Shown one piece after another: positions 44,495 through 52,220 of a stretch of DNA of 64,000 nt. Both the position numbers and the translations under genes were made by a program. The notes beneath the pieces were generated by a model. The model saw only the letters and a program-made list of their open reading frames with translations, was not told the DNA's origin and searched no databases. The DNA lies in contig OZ252227.1 of the NCBI GenBank assembly GCA_965249175.1, forward strand, positions 868,001 to 932,000, in the 5' to 3' direction. This stretch comes from CAZYFH01 sp965249175 (GTDB lineage: Bacteria > Acidobacteriota > Vicinamibacteria > Vicinamibacterales > UBA8438). How positions within the stretch are numbered: position 1 is the stretch's first letter; every line of letters starts with the position of its first letter.

Positions 44495-44929
44495 GGCACG
44501 TGTGGGTATTCTTACGGGCGAACGCTTCTGAGAGCCAAGATACGCGCCGAGAAACGCACCGGCTACTTTTACCGCAAAGGAAAGACCTACCGGCAACGTA
44601 AACGTAGCCGATATGGGCAAGCCCATCATGGGCAGCGTGCTCAGATCAACTATGGCGTAGAGCGCGATGGTCGCCGCCGCGAATAGCATCGCATTGCGGT
44701 CGGACGAGCGTCGGGCGAACCAATAGTTGAAACCCAGGAACACAAGTGGCCCGAGGACATGGGATGACCAAGGCGCTATCCATTGAGCTGCCTCATTGTA
44801 GAACTCCTGTGGATGCCCAGGCTCAATGACAAAAGCGTAGAACGCTACCATCGGAAAGCTCGCTGCCACTGTAATGGCCAAGGTTGCGATCGCGACACCG
44901 AGTGCCTTGATAAAGTCAATGGCTTTCAT
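44489..44929 (-). CDS. Integron cassette: hypothetical membrane protein
   Basis: Protein of 146 aa with four predicted membrane segments (about 8-32, 50-70, 80-98, 105-130), beginning MKAIDFIKALGVAIATLAIT. No family recognised. The last residues are encoded by the attC. GAGGGAG lies directly before the ATG. It is the cassette farthest from the integrase that still has its attC. Confidence 0.65.
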   Translation of the reverse strand: MKAIDFIKALGVAIATLAITVAASFPMVAFYAFVIEPGHPQEFYNEAAQWIAPWSSHVLGPLVFLGFNYWFARRSSDRNAMLFAAATIALYAIVDLSTLPMMGLPISATFTLPVGLSFAVKVAGAFLGAYLGSQKRSPVRIPTRAA

Positions 44930-44993
44930 GTCTCCCTCGTTCGTCGTTTTCGATTCTCAAAACCGCTTCCGATACTGCTGACATATCAGTGCC

Positions 44994-45082
44994 ACCTAAC
45001 GCTTGGCGTTCAGCTCCGACTCGCCCGCGCACGTTTGGTCTTCTTGCGCGGGCGGGTCGTCGGCTGCAACGCCTTGTTAGAC
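44994..45082 (-). repeat. attC recombination site 2 (89 bp)
   Basis: ACCTAAC (44994-45000) and GTTAGAC (45076-45082) flank long complementary arms: GGCGTTCAGC with CCGAC and CGCCCGCGCA on the left, and TGCGCGGGCGGGTCGTCGGC with TGCAACGCC on the right. Strong imperfect hairpin typical of attC. The BrnA-like antitoxin stops inside it. Confidence 0.88.
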
Positions 45083-45384
45083 AACGAACCTCGACTCGTT
45101 GACGACCGCCACTCCGCTGCAACCCGCTCGGCGACGAACAGCTTGAGCAGCGACTGATACGGCACGTCGCGTTTGTTGGCGAGGGCCTTCAGGTCGTTCA
45201 GCAACGGCGCTGGCAGCCGCAGCGAGATCGTCTCCGTGGACGGCTTCAAGTTCGGGAACGCGGCGCGCTGCGCCCTCGACCAGTCGATATAGTCGACCGA
45301 ATCGTGTGTCTCCCAGAACTCCCGCTCCTCGGCCTCGGATGAGAACTCAGGAATCGGCTTCAGGCGCCGCTTTAGTTTGGCCAT
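45010..45384 (-). CDS. brnA: Integron cassette: BrnA-family antitoxin
   Basis: Protein of 124 aa: ribbon-helix-helix-like core with TETISLRLPAPLLNDLKALA and VPYQSLLKLFVAERVAAE. The tail NKALQPTTRPRKKTKRARAS is translated from the attC site. It overlaps the toxin gene by 38 bases and should neutralise it and repress the operon through the palindrome at 45686. Confidence 0.85.
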   Translation of the reverse strand: MAKLKRRLKPIPEFSSEAEEREFWETHDSVDYIDWSRAQRAAFPNLKPSTETISLRLPAPLLNDLKALANKRDVPYQSLLKLFVAERVAAEWRSSTSRGSLSNKALQPTTRPRKKTKRARASRS

Positions 45385-45676
45385 AGATTCGTCGCTCCGT
45401 CCGGCTCATCGGCCGCGCCGAGATGACGCGAACACGATCACCGCGCACGGTGAAGACGGTCGTGAGGTGCCTACCACGATCGGTTCGGCCCAGGGTGACG
45501 AACCGCGGCTCCCGTTGGGAGTGTCTCAGATCGACCGCCACGACCACCGGCCGGTTGAGCAAAGCCTGTTCTGCCTCGGTCTGGCGCACCTGATGACTGA
45601 GCCAGCTCTTGTCCGAATTCCCCTCGTCCCACTCGAAACCCTTGAGACCAGCGAAAAACTCATCGAGGACGCCCAC
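45347..45676 (-). CDS. brnT: Integron cassette: BrnT-family ribonuclease toxin
   Basis: Protein of 109 aa with GFEWDEGNSDKSWLSHQV, RFVTLGRTDRGRHLTTVFTV and ISARPMSRTERRIYGQTKA, the BrnT order of motifs. GTG start at 45676, no Shine-Dalgarno visible. With brnA it forms the toxin-antitoxin cassette that commonly stabilises integron arrays. Confidence 0.87.
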   Translation of the reverse strand: MGVLDEFFAGLKGFEWDEGNSDKSWLSHQVRQTEAEQALLNRPVVVAVDLRHSQREPRFVTLGRTDRGRHLTTVFTVRGDRVRVISARPMSRTERRIYGQTKAAPEADS

Positions 45677-45685
45677 AACTCAACT

Positions 45686-45704
45686 GTATATTGATGTAAT
45701 ATAC
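45686..45704 (-). promoter_or_regulatory. Operator palindrome of the brnTA cassette
   Basis: GTATATT-GATGT-AATATAC, perfect 7-bp arms, ten bases before the brnT start. Likely BrnA binding site within the cassette's own promoter. The IS110 element begins directly beyond it. Confidence 0.6.
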
Positions 45705-47278
45705 GGCTGTCAAGGTCCGCAGCGGAAAGGCCTCAGTCTGCGCCGAGTTGTCTAGACGCAATGGCTGTCAGCCATGCGGCGGTCGCTCACTCGGTGGCCG
45801 CCGGCGCCGCCCCTCGCTGGATGAAGGGGCGGCTCGGCGGCAGGCTCGGCGTCGAGGCACGCTGAGATCGCCATTGGTAGTGACCTGCCTCTTGTTCCAT
45901 CGTGGATTATGCGCAGTCTACGCCGCGCACAGTGCCACACAACAAGGAGGCAGGTCATGGCGGAACGTAGCACGTTCGTTGGCTTAGATGTGCACAAGGA
46001 TTCGATCGCGGTGGCCGTCGCCGAGAGTGGACGCGGCGGCGAGGTCCGGACCTACGGCACCATCGGGGGCGACCTGGACGCCGTGGAGAAGCTGCGACGT
46101 GGGCTCGCGGCCCCCGGACGCACCCTCCGATTCATCTACGAGGCGGGCCCCTGCGGGTTCACGATCTATCGGCACCTCACGGCGAAGGGGGTCGACTGCG
46201 CCGTGGTCAGTCCCTCACTGATCCCGAAGCGGGCGGGCGACCGGGTGAAGACGGATCGCCGCGACGCGGTGACGTTGGCACGACTCCACCGGGCGGACGA
46301 GCTCCGGCCGATCTATGTGCCGAACGAGAACGATGAGGCGTTGCGGGATCTGGTCCGCGGCCGCGAGGATGCCGTGGTCGTGGGGCGCCAGGCGAAGCAG
46401 CGGCTCAAAGCCTTCTTGCTCCGCCACGGGCTCCGCTACCGGGGCCGCGCGGGCTGGACGGGCCCGTATCGGCGCTGGCTCGCCGACCTCGCGCTAGGCG
46501 ACCCGGCGCCGCAGATCGCGCTCCAGGAGTACCTTGCGACGGTGGAAGAAACCGAAGCGCGCGTCGACCGGCTGACGGGTCAACTCCACGAGCTGGTACC
46601 GGCCTGGCGCTGGGCCCCGGTCGTCGACGCGTTGCAGGCGCTCCGGGGGATTTCCTTTGTGACCGCCACCGGCCTCGTCGCCGAGATCGGCGATATCCGG
46701 CGCTTTACCCGGGCCCCGGAGCTCATGGCCTATCTCGGCCTCGTGCCGTCCGAACACTCGAGTGGGCCGACGCGGCGCCAGGGCCAGATCACGAAAGCGG
46801 GCAACGCGCACGCCCGCCGGCTCCTGGCCGAAGCGGCGTGGGCCTATCGTCTCCTCCCGCGCGTGTCCCGGCACCTCCTGCAGCGCCAGGAGCACCTGCC
46901 GGCTCCCGTGCGCGCGATCGCGTGGGATGCGCAGCTTCGGCTCTGCGGGCGCTTTCGACGCCTCACTGCCCGCGGGAAGCCGCGCGCGGTGATCGCCACC
47001 GCGATCTCGGGTCCGCCGCACGCGCGGCATCGCTGGCAAGGTGGAGAACCCTCGCTGACGTTAGGGACATCGGCCTCGGTCAACACGTCCGTGTCTAGGG
47101 CGAGGACGCTCCGCGATGCACTCGAGTCTGGCGGTAGCCAATCCGCGGATATCAGCAGATCAACCATCGCTCATACGCGATGCCGCGCGTGCGACGGATC
47201 GGAAGGGAACTCACACGACCACAAGAGGCAGAGAACGATGCGGCGGGAAAGCTGTGCTCGCTTGACACATGACAGCCA
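45705..47278 (+). mobile_element. IS110-family element inserted at the edge of attC3
   Basis: Element of about 1.57 kb with short inward-facing repeats GGCTGTCA (left, 45705-45712) and TGACAGCC near the right end. Exact ends are not certain. A non-coding stretch 45713-45956 precedes the transposase; in characterised IS110 elements such a region encodes the bridge RNA, so the same is possible here. The right end abuts the attC3 core. Confidence 0.6.
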
Positions 47279-47315
47279 TATCAACGTCAGGGTTCAGCCG
47301 CGCCGGGTCGAGTGA
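45957..47315 (+). CDS. IS110-family transposase (DEDD recombinase)
   Basis: Protein of 452 aa. DEDD residues lie in TFVGLDVHKDSIAVAV, FIYEAGPCGF and RVKTDRRDAVTLARLH; the C-terminal transposase domain has LQALRGISFVTATGLVAEIG and LMAYLGLVPSEHSSGPTRRQ. An AAGGAGG site precedes the ATG at 45957. The last 110 residues (after VIATAIS) do not look like the family and run into the attC3 site, so the C-terminus may be altered or frameshifted. Confidence 0.85.
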   Translation: MAERSTFVGLDVHKDSIAVAVAESGRGGEVRTYGTIGGDLDAVEKLRRGLAAPGRTLRFIYEAGPCGFTIYRHLTAKGVDCAVVSPSLIPKRAGDRVKTDRRDAVTLARLHRADELRPIYVPNENDEALRDLVRGREDAVVVGRQAKQRLKAFLLRHGLRYRGRAGWTGPYRRWLADLALGDPAPQIALQEYLATVEETEARVDRLTGQLHELVPAWRWAPVVDALQALRGISFVTATGLVAEIGDIRRFTRAPELMAYLGLVPSEHSSGPTRRQGQITKAGNAHARRLLAEAAWAYRLLPRVSRHLLQRQEHLPAPVRAIAWDAQLRLCGRFRRLTARGKPRAVIATAISGPPHARHRWQGGEPSLTLGTSASVNTSVSRARTLRDALESGGSQSADISRSTIAHTRCRACDGSEGNSHDHKRQRTMRRESCARLTHDSHINVRVQPRRVE

Positions 47316-47348
47316 AACGGCCGGCGTCGGCTGCAGCCTGTGTTAGGC
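47279..47348 (-). repeat. attC recombination site 3 (70 bp)
   Basis: GTTAGGC at 47342-47348 pairs with a degenerate CAAC core at 47282-47285; arms TCAGGGTTCAGCCGCGCCGG and CCGGCGTCGGCTGCAGCCTG are complementary. The degenerate left core coincides with the IS110 junction. Confidence 0.78.
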
Positions 47349-47788
47349 GTCTTGTACTCTTTGTATCGGGCTATCAGATTCGTAACGCCGTCAAAGCCGT
47401 ACACTTCGATGTAGTTGTTCAGTGCGACCAAACGCTGTTCGTCATCGGAGGCGTCCTTGATCGATAGGTGTTCGAGCCAATAGTCCAAGTATGGCGCAAC
47501 GTCCTCGATTTCGACGAGGCGAGCTACGATGAAGGTTTCGAACCTGTCCAACCCGCCAAGGAACCCATCGAACGCGTCTCGGATCGCAGCTTCGGCATCA
47601 GTGAAATTTCCGAACCGATCTTGATGATCGGCGTGATGCATCAGTGCCTGACTTACCATCTCGTCAGTCACGATGACATGCTGTTTCTCCGGATCCGGAT
47701 GAGTCGGAAGCAAGAGCACGTTTATCTCGCTTTGCCCGGTGCGTAGGTACCGGTCCAGCACTGCTCCCCAGCGGTCTGCTTCTCTCAT
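47294..47788 (-). CDS. Integron cassette: hypothetical protein (164 aa)
   Basis: Helical, acidic protein beginning MREADRWGAVLDRYLRTGQS with no recognised family; a central HHADHQDRFG stretch is histidine-rich. The tail TPNTGCSRRRPFHSTRRG is encoded by the attC. The reading frame is closed by attC sites on both sides, as normal for a cassette. Confidence 0.65.
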   Translation of the reverse strand: MREADRWGAVLDRYLRTGQSEINVLLLPTHPDPEKQHVIVTDEMVSQALMHHADHQDRFGNFTDAEAAIRDAFDGFLGGLDRFETFIVARLVEIEDVAPYLDYWLEHLSIKDASDDEQRLVALNNYIEVYGFDGVTNLIARYKEYKTPNTGCSRRRPFHSTRRG

Positions 47789-47798
47789 TGTCTTGTGC

Positions 47799-47871
47799 AG
47801 CTAACGGCTCCGAATGAGCCGCGAGCCGAGAGCGATGGGGTCGGCTCGTCGGCTCCATTCGGTGGTTAGGC
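47799..47871 (-). repeat. attC recombination site 4 (73 bp)
   Basis: AGCTAAC (47799-47805) and GTTAGGC (47865-47871) with arms CCGAATGAGCCGCGAG and CTCGTCGGCTCCATTCGG. Confidence 0.85.
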
Positions 47872-47887
47872 AGAGGATCTTTACTTC

Positions 47888-48157
47888 CTACGCCGCGAGC
47901 ACAGGGGCCAGGTCAGTCTCGCTTGCCGGAGGGTGCCCAAGTTCCCCCAGAACGGCATTCAGCGCCGTAAGGGAGACCTTAGCCGGCGTCGTAATTTCGA
48001 TCCCGATCGCCTGGCCCTCGGCTGCAAAATCGATGACCAAACCGGGTTCTACCCGTCTGGTTCGCACGCTCTTCTGATTGGATTCCCGGGGAAGATAGTA
48101 GTACGCCGCGATCGGTCGGCCATGTCGAAACGTGACTTCGAGATAGGACTCTTTCAT
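47888..48157 (-). CDS. Integron cassette: DUF2283-type putative antitoxin
   Basis: Protein of 89 aa with GLVIDFAAEGQAIGIEITTP, the core of DUF2283. Its ATG overlaps the stop of the preceding DUF4258-like gene by four bases. DUF2283 proteins are often encoded beside DUF4258 proteins and are proposed antitoxins; activity here is inference. Confidence 0.72.
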   Translation of the reverse strand: MKESYLEVTFRHGRPIAAYYYLPRESNQKSVRTRRVEPGLVIDFAAEGQAIGIEITTPAKVSLTALNAVLGELGHPPASETDLAPVLAA

Positions 48158-48411
48158 GACTTTGCCTGATCCAGAGGATACGCCGTAATCACGACGACGA
48201 GTTGACGTATTTCATCCGGCTCCACAACGACCTCCCACATCTGGCCCGTGTGCCGAGCTTCGATGACGAACCGCCCTTCGATAATGTCTGGACGGCGAGC
48301 GCTCCCGTGCTCGAGCATGCGACGCAGATCAACTTCGTTGAACCGCGATCCTCCATGCGTTTCAAAAGATGGGCGCTCAACTCGAGTTCCCATGTCCACC
48401 ACGTTGGCCAT
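48154..48411 (-). CDS. Integron cassette: DUF4258-like putative toxin
   Basis: Protein of 85 aa containing RRMLEHGSARRPDIIEGRFV and MWEVVVEPDEIRQLVVVITA, resembling the DUF4258 fold (RelE-like size and strand order). It precedes and overlaps the DUF2283 gene, so the two form a likely toxin-antitoxin cassette. Confidence 0.7.
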   Translation of the reverse strand: MANVVDMGTRVERPSFETHGGSRFNEVDLRRMLEHGSARRPDIIEGRFVIEARHTGQMWEVVVEPDEIRQLVVVITAYPLDQAKS

Positions 48412-48451
48412 TGTCCGCTCGCCAGGATTCCTCCGGGGTTCTTTCAGTTCT

Positions 48452-48521
48452 GCCTAACGTTAGGTTTCAGCGGCGCCGGCTGAGCTACTCCCTGCCGGCG
48501 TCCGCTGCAACCTGGTTATCC
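48452..48521 (-). repeat. attC recombination site 5 (70 bp)
   Basis: GCCTAAC (48452-48458) and a diverged GTTATCC (48515-48521) flank arms AGGTTTCAGCGGCGCCGGC and GCCGGCGTCCGCTGCAACCT, which are nearly perfectly complementary. Confidence 0.87.
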
Positions 48522-49295
48522 ACGTTGTTGATCATGTAAGTGACCCCGGTCAATCCGATCTCGCGTGGCTGCGACGATTCGTCCGATAGCGGATTTCAAG
48601 AGGCAGGAGTCGCTTGACTCCGCTTTACCGTCGTAAACTCGTCCAGCAGCACGGATTGGAGCGTGCCATGAAACGGGCATTCGATCGAGTGCCCAGTCCG
48701 CTGCGGCGCGCTTAGACACGACTACATTCTTGATCTCGAGGCTGTAGATGATGCGACAAGCGTTCCAGACCATGAACGCCGTGTGGCCAGCATCCTGTCG
48801 ACCTTCTTCCACCAAGCGTTCGATGTGGAGGAGTTCGTTCTGAAGGGCCTCATAGAGCTCGCCCCAGCTTGGCCGCCGTACAAGATCAGCAGGCGTGCAG
48901 CCGTGGAGACGGACGTACTGACCGCTCAACCAATGGGCACGGTGCAAAGCCCAAGCGTCGTCAACCAGACCTTCTCGAAGCATGTGGCGTGGCGGCCGCC
49001 GATCACGCGCATGGCTCTCGAGGACATACCAACTGTCCCACTCGATCTCCAATTCGAGAGCAATAGAGTCGTGAATCTCGCTGATCGAAGCCGCCCTCTC
49101 ACCGTCAGGCGTACGACTCAGAAACGCGTACGTATCAACATCGCTCAGCCGGTTCGATCGGTCGGGGAATGTCAAGGCGCCAAAGGCCCACAAGGCAGTC
49201 AGGTCAGCGCCAAGAACGTCCTTCAATCTGCTCCGCAGCTTCTCGCAGGCGATCCTTGCATCATCTGGCAAGGTATCGATCGGTACGCTCTTCAT
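48516..49295 (-). CDS. Integron first cassette: nucleotidyltransferase, ANT/DUF4111-like
   Basis: Protein of 259 aa. The nucleotidyltransferase motif reads ALWAFGALTFPDRSNRLSDV followed by DTYAFL (Ser-Asp-Val-Asp metal site), and a second acidic residue lies in LELEIEWDSWYVL. The helical C-terminal half (FMVWNACRIIYSLEIKNVVV, KRAAADWALDRMPVSWHAPI) is arranged like aminoglycoside adenylyltransferases. The canonical Gly-Ser is Gly-Ala here. Being the first cassette after attI fits a selectable function, but drug activity is not shown. Confidence 0.72.
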   Translation of the reverse strand: MKSVPIDTLPDDARIACEKLRSRLKDVLGADLTALWAFGALTFPDRSNRLSDVDTYAFLSRTPDGERAASISEIHDSIALELEIEWDSWYVLESHARDRRPPRHMLREGLVDDAWALHRAHWLSGQYVRLHGCTPADLVRRPSWGELYEALQNELLHIERLVEEGRQDAGHTAFMVWNACRIIYSLEIKNVVVSKRAAADWALDRMPVSWHAPIRAAGRVYDGKAESSDSCLLKSAIGRIVAATRDRIDRGHLHDQQRG

Positions 49296-49301
49296 TGGTC
49301 T

Positions 49302-49385
49302 GGCCTAACAAACAGTGTGCCGGTCGGCCTAGACCGGTACCGCGTCACTGGCGGTCAACCTAGCACAAAAGCTGGCAGGACAGTA
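49302..49385 (-). other. Putative attI site / first cassette junction
   Basis: On the minus strand a GTTAGGC core (49308-49302) marks the 5' edge of the first cassette. It is preceded by an imperfect hairpin around GACCGGTACC and CCGGTCGGCC but no full attC partner core, as expected for attI. The stretch between here and the intI stop at 49566 has no gene. A TTGACC at about 49361-49356 could be the -35 of a cassette promoter; no good -10 was seen. Confidence 0.5.
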
Positions 49386-50439
49386 ACCTCGCCGTCCTGG
49401 CGCCAACCGGGTCATCATCGCTGGGCTGTCCTGAATTATGCGGACCGGCATAACGCAATAATGATGCGTCAGCCTAGTTCGTCGCCGACTCTCGGGACGA
49501 CCTCGAGGAACGCGCGACCGAGACCACACCGCATCGGCGGCGAGGGCTGGCGGCGCCAATGGGCGTCAGCTATTCCCGCCGTCGAGCGGACTGCGGACGC
49601 CGAGCGACCCGCGATTCAAGACGTGCGTGTAGACCATCGTGGTCGAGACATCGCGGTGACCGAGCAGTTCCTGAATGGTGCGGATGTCGTACCCCGCCTC
49701 GAGCAGGTGGGTGGCGAAGGAGTGCCGAAGTGCATGGCACGTCGCCGGCTTGGTTATGCTGGCAAGCCGCACGGCCGCCTTGAACTCGCGCTGCAGGACG
49801 GTCTCGTGCAGATGGTGCCGACGGCGACGCCTAGTGACCCGATCGGTGTACATGCGGGTCGCTGGGAAGATCCACTGCCAGCCCACCTCCCACGGTGCTC
49901 GCGGGTACTTTGCGTTGCAGCGCGTCCGGCAGCGCGACGCTACCGGCGCCACAATGCCGATCAGCGTCATGCTGCCGGGTAACCACTGCCACATGGCGGA
50001 CGAGCGGCGCTCGGAGCGATTCCGGCAGCATCGTGACACGGTCGCGTCGCCCTTTTCCGTCGCGTAGGCGGATCTCCGCGGCTTCGAAGTCGACATCCTT
50101 GATTCGGAGTGTGCAAAATTCCATGAGGCGCAGGCCGCTGCCATACAGCAAGGACGCCATCAGCCAGCAGGGCCCGCTGAGGTGGCCAAGGACCGTTGCG
50201 ACCTCTCGGCGGGTCAGCACGACCGGCAACCGAGTCGGGCGCTTCGCCCGAATGAGTCCGCCTAGCTCGCCCATCGGTCGACCGAGGACGGCGCCATAGA
50301 GAAACACGATCGCGCTGAGCGCCTGATTCTGTGTCGATGCGCTCACCCGTCTGTTCGTCAAATCGGCGAGAAACGCTTCGAGGTCGGTGACGCCCAACTC
50401 GCCCGGATGGCGACGTCCATGGAAAATGATGAAGCGCCG

Positions 50440-51868
50440 GAGGGTGAGCTAATCTTAGTTGAAAATTGAAACGGCTCCAGACCCTGTGGTGTGATGACGT
50501 TGCAAAAGACGGACATCACCCCACGAGAGAGAGGAGCCACGATGAGTGTCCTACGTGCTGTCAGGAAGCGCAAGAAAGTTCGCAAGCTGGGCTCGGTCAA
50601 CATCATTCACCGCGAGGCCTACGCGGATCTGGAGCTGGACGCGAAGGTGGAGCTGATCCGCTCGCTGGTTCCCCTGGGCCTGATGCATGTGCAGGAGTTG
50701 CTCGACCAGGAGGTGACGGCGCTGGCGAGCGAGCGCTACGTCCGGAAGGACGCGTCGGTCGGTGGACGCCGTCACGGCAGTAACCCTGGGACGGTGGGTC
50801 TCGCGGGGCAGCGCGTGCCGATTCGCGTGCCCCGGATTCGTCGCCTCGCAGGGAGCGAGATTCCGCTGCGGTCGTATGAGGCGTTGCATGACGACCGCGA
50901 GGTGGACGACGCGCTGCTGCGACGGGTGCTCTACGGGATCTCGTGCCGCAACTACGCGGCGGCCGCGGCGGCGATTCCCGGGGCGATCGGGCTGTCGAGT
51001 TCGACGGTGTCCCGGGGGTTCATCCAGGCCAGCGCGGCGCAGCTACGGGCGTTCCAGGAGCGGGACCTATCCGATGAGGACGTGGTGGCCGTGTTCCTGG
51101 ACGGCAAGACGTTCGCTGACGCGACGATGGTCATCGCGCTAGGCATCACGCTGTCTGGGGAGAAACGCTTCCTGGGCTTCGTCGAAACGGACACGGAGAA
51201 CGCGACGGTGCTCACACCGTTCCTGCGGTCGTTGGTCGAGCGGGGCCTCGACCTCTCCCAGGGTGTGCTGGTCATCCTCGATGGCGGCAAGGGGCTCCGC
51301 ACGGCCGTCCGGAAGGCCTTCCGGGGCCGGGCCCTGGTCCAACGGTGCCAGTGGCACAAGCGCGAGAACGTGGTGAGCTACCTGGCCAAGCACGAGCAGG
51401 CGGTGTGGCGTCAGCGTCTCCAGCGAGCGTACAACCGGCCGGACTACGACGAGGCCCTCGGTGCGCTCGAGACGCTCCACGGCGAGTTGGACGAGCGGAA
51501 CCAGTCGGCGGCTGACAGCTTGGCGGAAGGCCTGGACGAAACCCTGACGTTACATCGATTGGGCGTGTACGGAGTGCTGGGCCGGTCGCTGAAGACGACG
51601 AACTGTCTGGAGTCGGTCAATGCGCTGGTCGAGGAACGCTGCGCGAAGGTAGATCACTGGCAGAGCTCGAGCCAACGCCACCGCTGGCTGGCGACCGCCC
51701 TCCTGGACATCGAACCGCGCTTACGAAGGGTGAGGGGCTATCGCCACCTTCCCACGCTTCGGGCCGCATTGAAGCGAGAACTGAAGATCGACACGACGAC
51801 GTCGAAGAAGCAGGCCGCGTAAGCCATCGGGAGCCGTGGAGAGTTTCAACTAAGAATGGGCTTGACTC
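50440..51868 (+). mobile_element. IS256-family insertion sequence inside intI
   Basis: Element of 1429 bp with terminal repeats GAGGGTGAGCTAATCTTAGT (left) and GAGTCAAGCCCATTCTTAGT (right, inward), sharing TCTTAGTTGAAA. It is flanked by the 8-bp direct repeat AAGCGCCG (50432-50439 and 51869-51876), the target-site duplication expected for IS256. Confidence 0.92.
50542..51822 (+). CDS. IS256-family (mutator-type) transposase
   Basis: Protein of 426 aa with DDE residues in VVAVFLDGKTFADATMVIAL, GVLVILDGGKGLRTAVRKAF and TTNCLESVNALVEERCAKVD, and the CQWHKRENVVSYL motif. GAGAGGAG lies five bases before ATG 50542. Intact, so possibly active. Confidence 0.93.
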   Translation: MSVLRAVRKRKKVRKLGSVNIIHREAYADLELDAKVELIRSLVPLGLMHVQELLDQEVTALASERYVRKDASVGGRRHGSNPGTVGLAGQRVPIRVPRIRRLAGSEIPLRSYEALHDDREVDDALLRRVLYGISCRNYAAAAAAIPGAIGLSSSTVSRGFIQASAAQLRAFQERDLSDEDVVAVFLDGKTFADATMVIALGITLSGEKRFLGFVETDTENATVLTPFLRSLVERGLDLSQGVLVILDGGKGLRTAVRKAFRGRALVQRCQWHKRENVVSYLAKHEQAVWRQRLQRAYNRPDYDEALGALETLHGELDERNQSAADSLAEGLDETLTLHRLGVYGVLGRSLKTTNCLESVNALVEERCAKVDHWQSSSQRHRWLATALLDIEPRLRRVRGYRHLPTLRAALKRELKIDTTTSKKQAA

Positions 51869-52220
51869 AAGCGCCGAATCCACTGTCGGTACGCAGTTTC
51901 TGTCCGCGGACTGTAGTGGCGCATGCGCATGACCGAGCGGACGCGGTCGAGGAGCCGCTGTGGCCGCGGCCGAGGACGGGGACCGGGCGGAATCGGCACG
52001 CCCCTGAGGAAGCTAGAACTCTGCCAACTAGCGGACGTCGCGGCAGACGCCCGGGTCGAGGCGCTGCCTGAACCGTCCTTGAGTTCGGCTGAACGCGGCG
52101 GTCAACATCCGTATAAGGCACTCACCCCAAACGTGTTGCGTAGATACGACGCCGGTCGTGAGACGTCAGCCCTACAGGGTTCCCGCCGTTGTGCCGAAAA
52201 GTGCAAAAGCGGGCAACGCG

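Larger units (their letters stand above)
49566..51999 (-). pseudogene. intI: Integron integrase, split by an IS256 element and frameshifted
   Basis: Tyrosine recombinase. The N-terminal piece (51999-51869) reads RLLDRVRSVMRMRHYSPRTE and ends QWIRR; the rest (50439-49566) resumes FIIFHGRRHPGELGVTDLEA. Joining them across the 8-bp duplication restores WIRRFIIFHG. Catalytic residues are present: Arg in LYGSGLRLME, His-x-x-Arg in CHALRHSFATHLLE, His and Tyr in LLGHRDVSTTMVYTHV. The integron-specific insert reads WEVGWQWIFPATRMYTDRVT. A further one-base frameshift lies at TTT 49909-49911. It points toward the cassettes, unlike the usual divergent arrangement. Confidence 0.88.

Noticed and set aside
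49302..49385. A complete attC upstream of the first cassette
   Set aside because: Only one GTTAGGC core is present and the second core is missing, so attI is the better reading.
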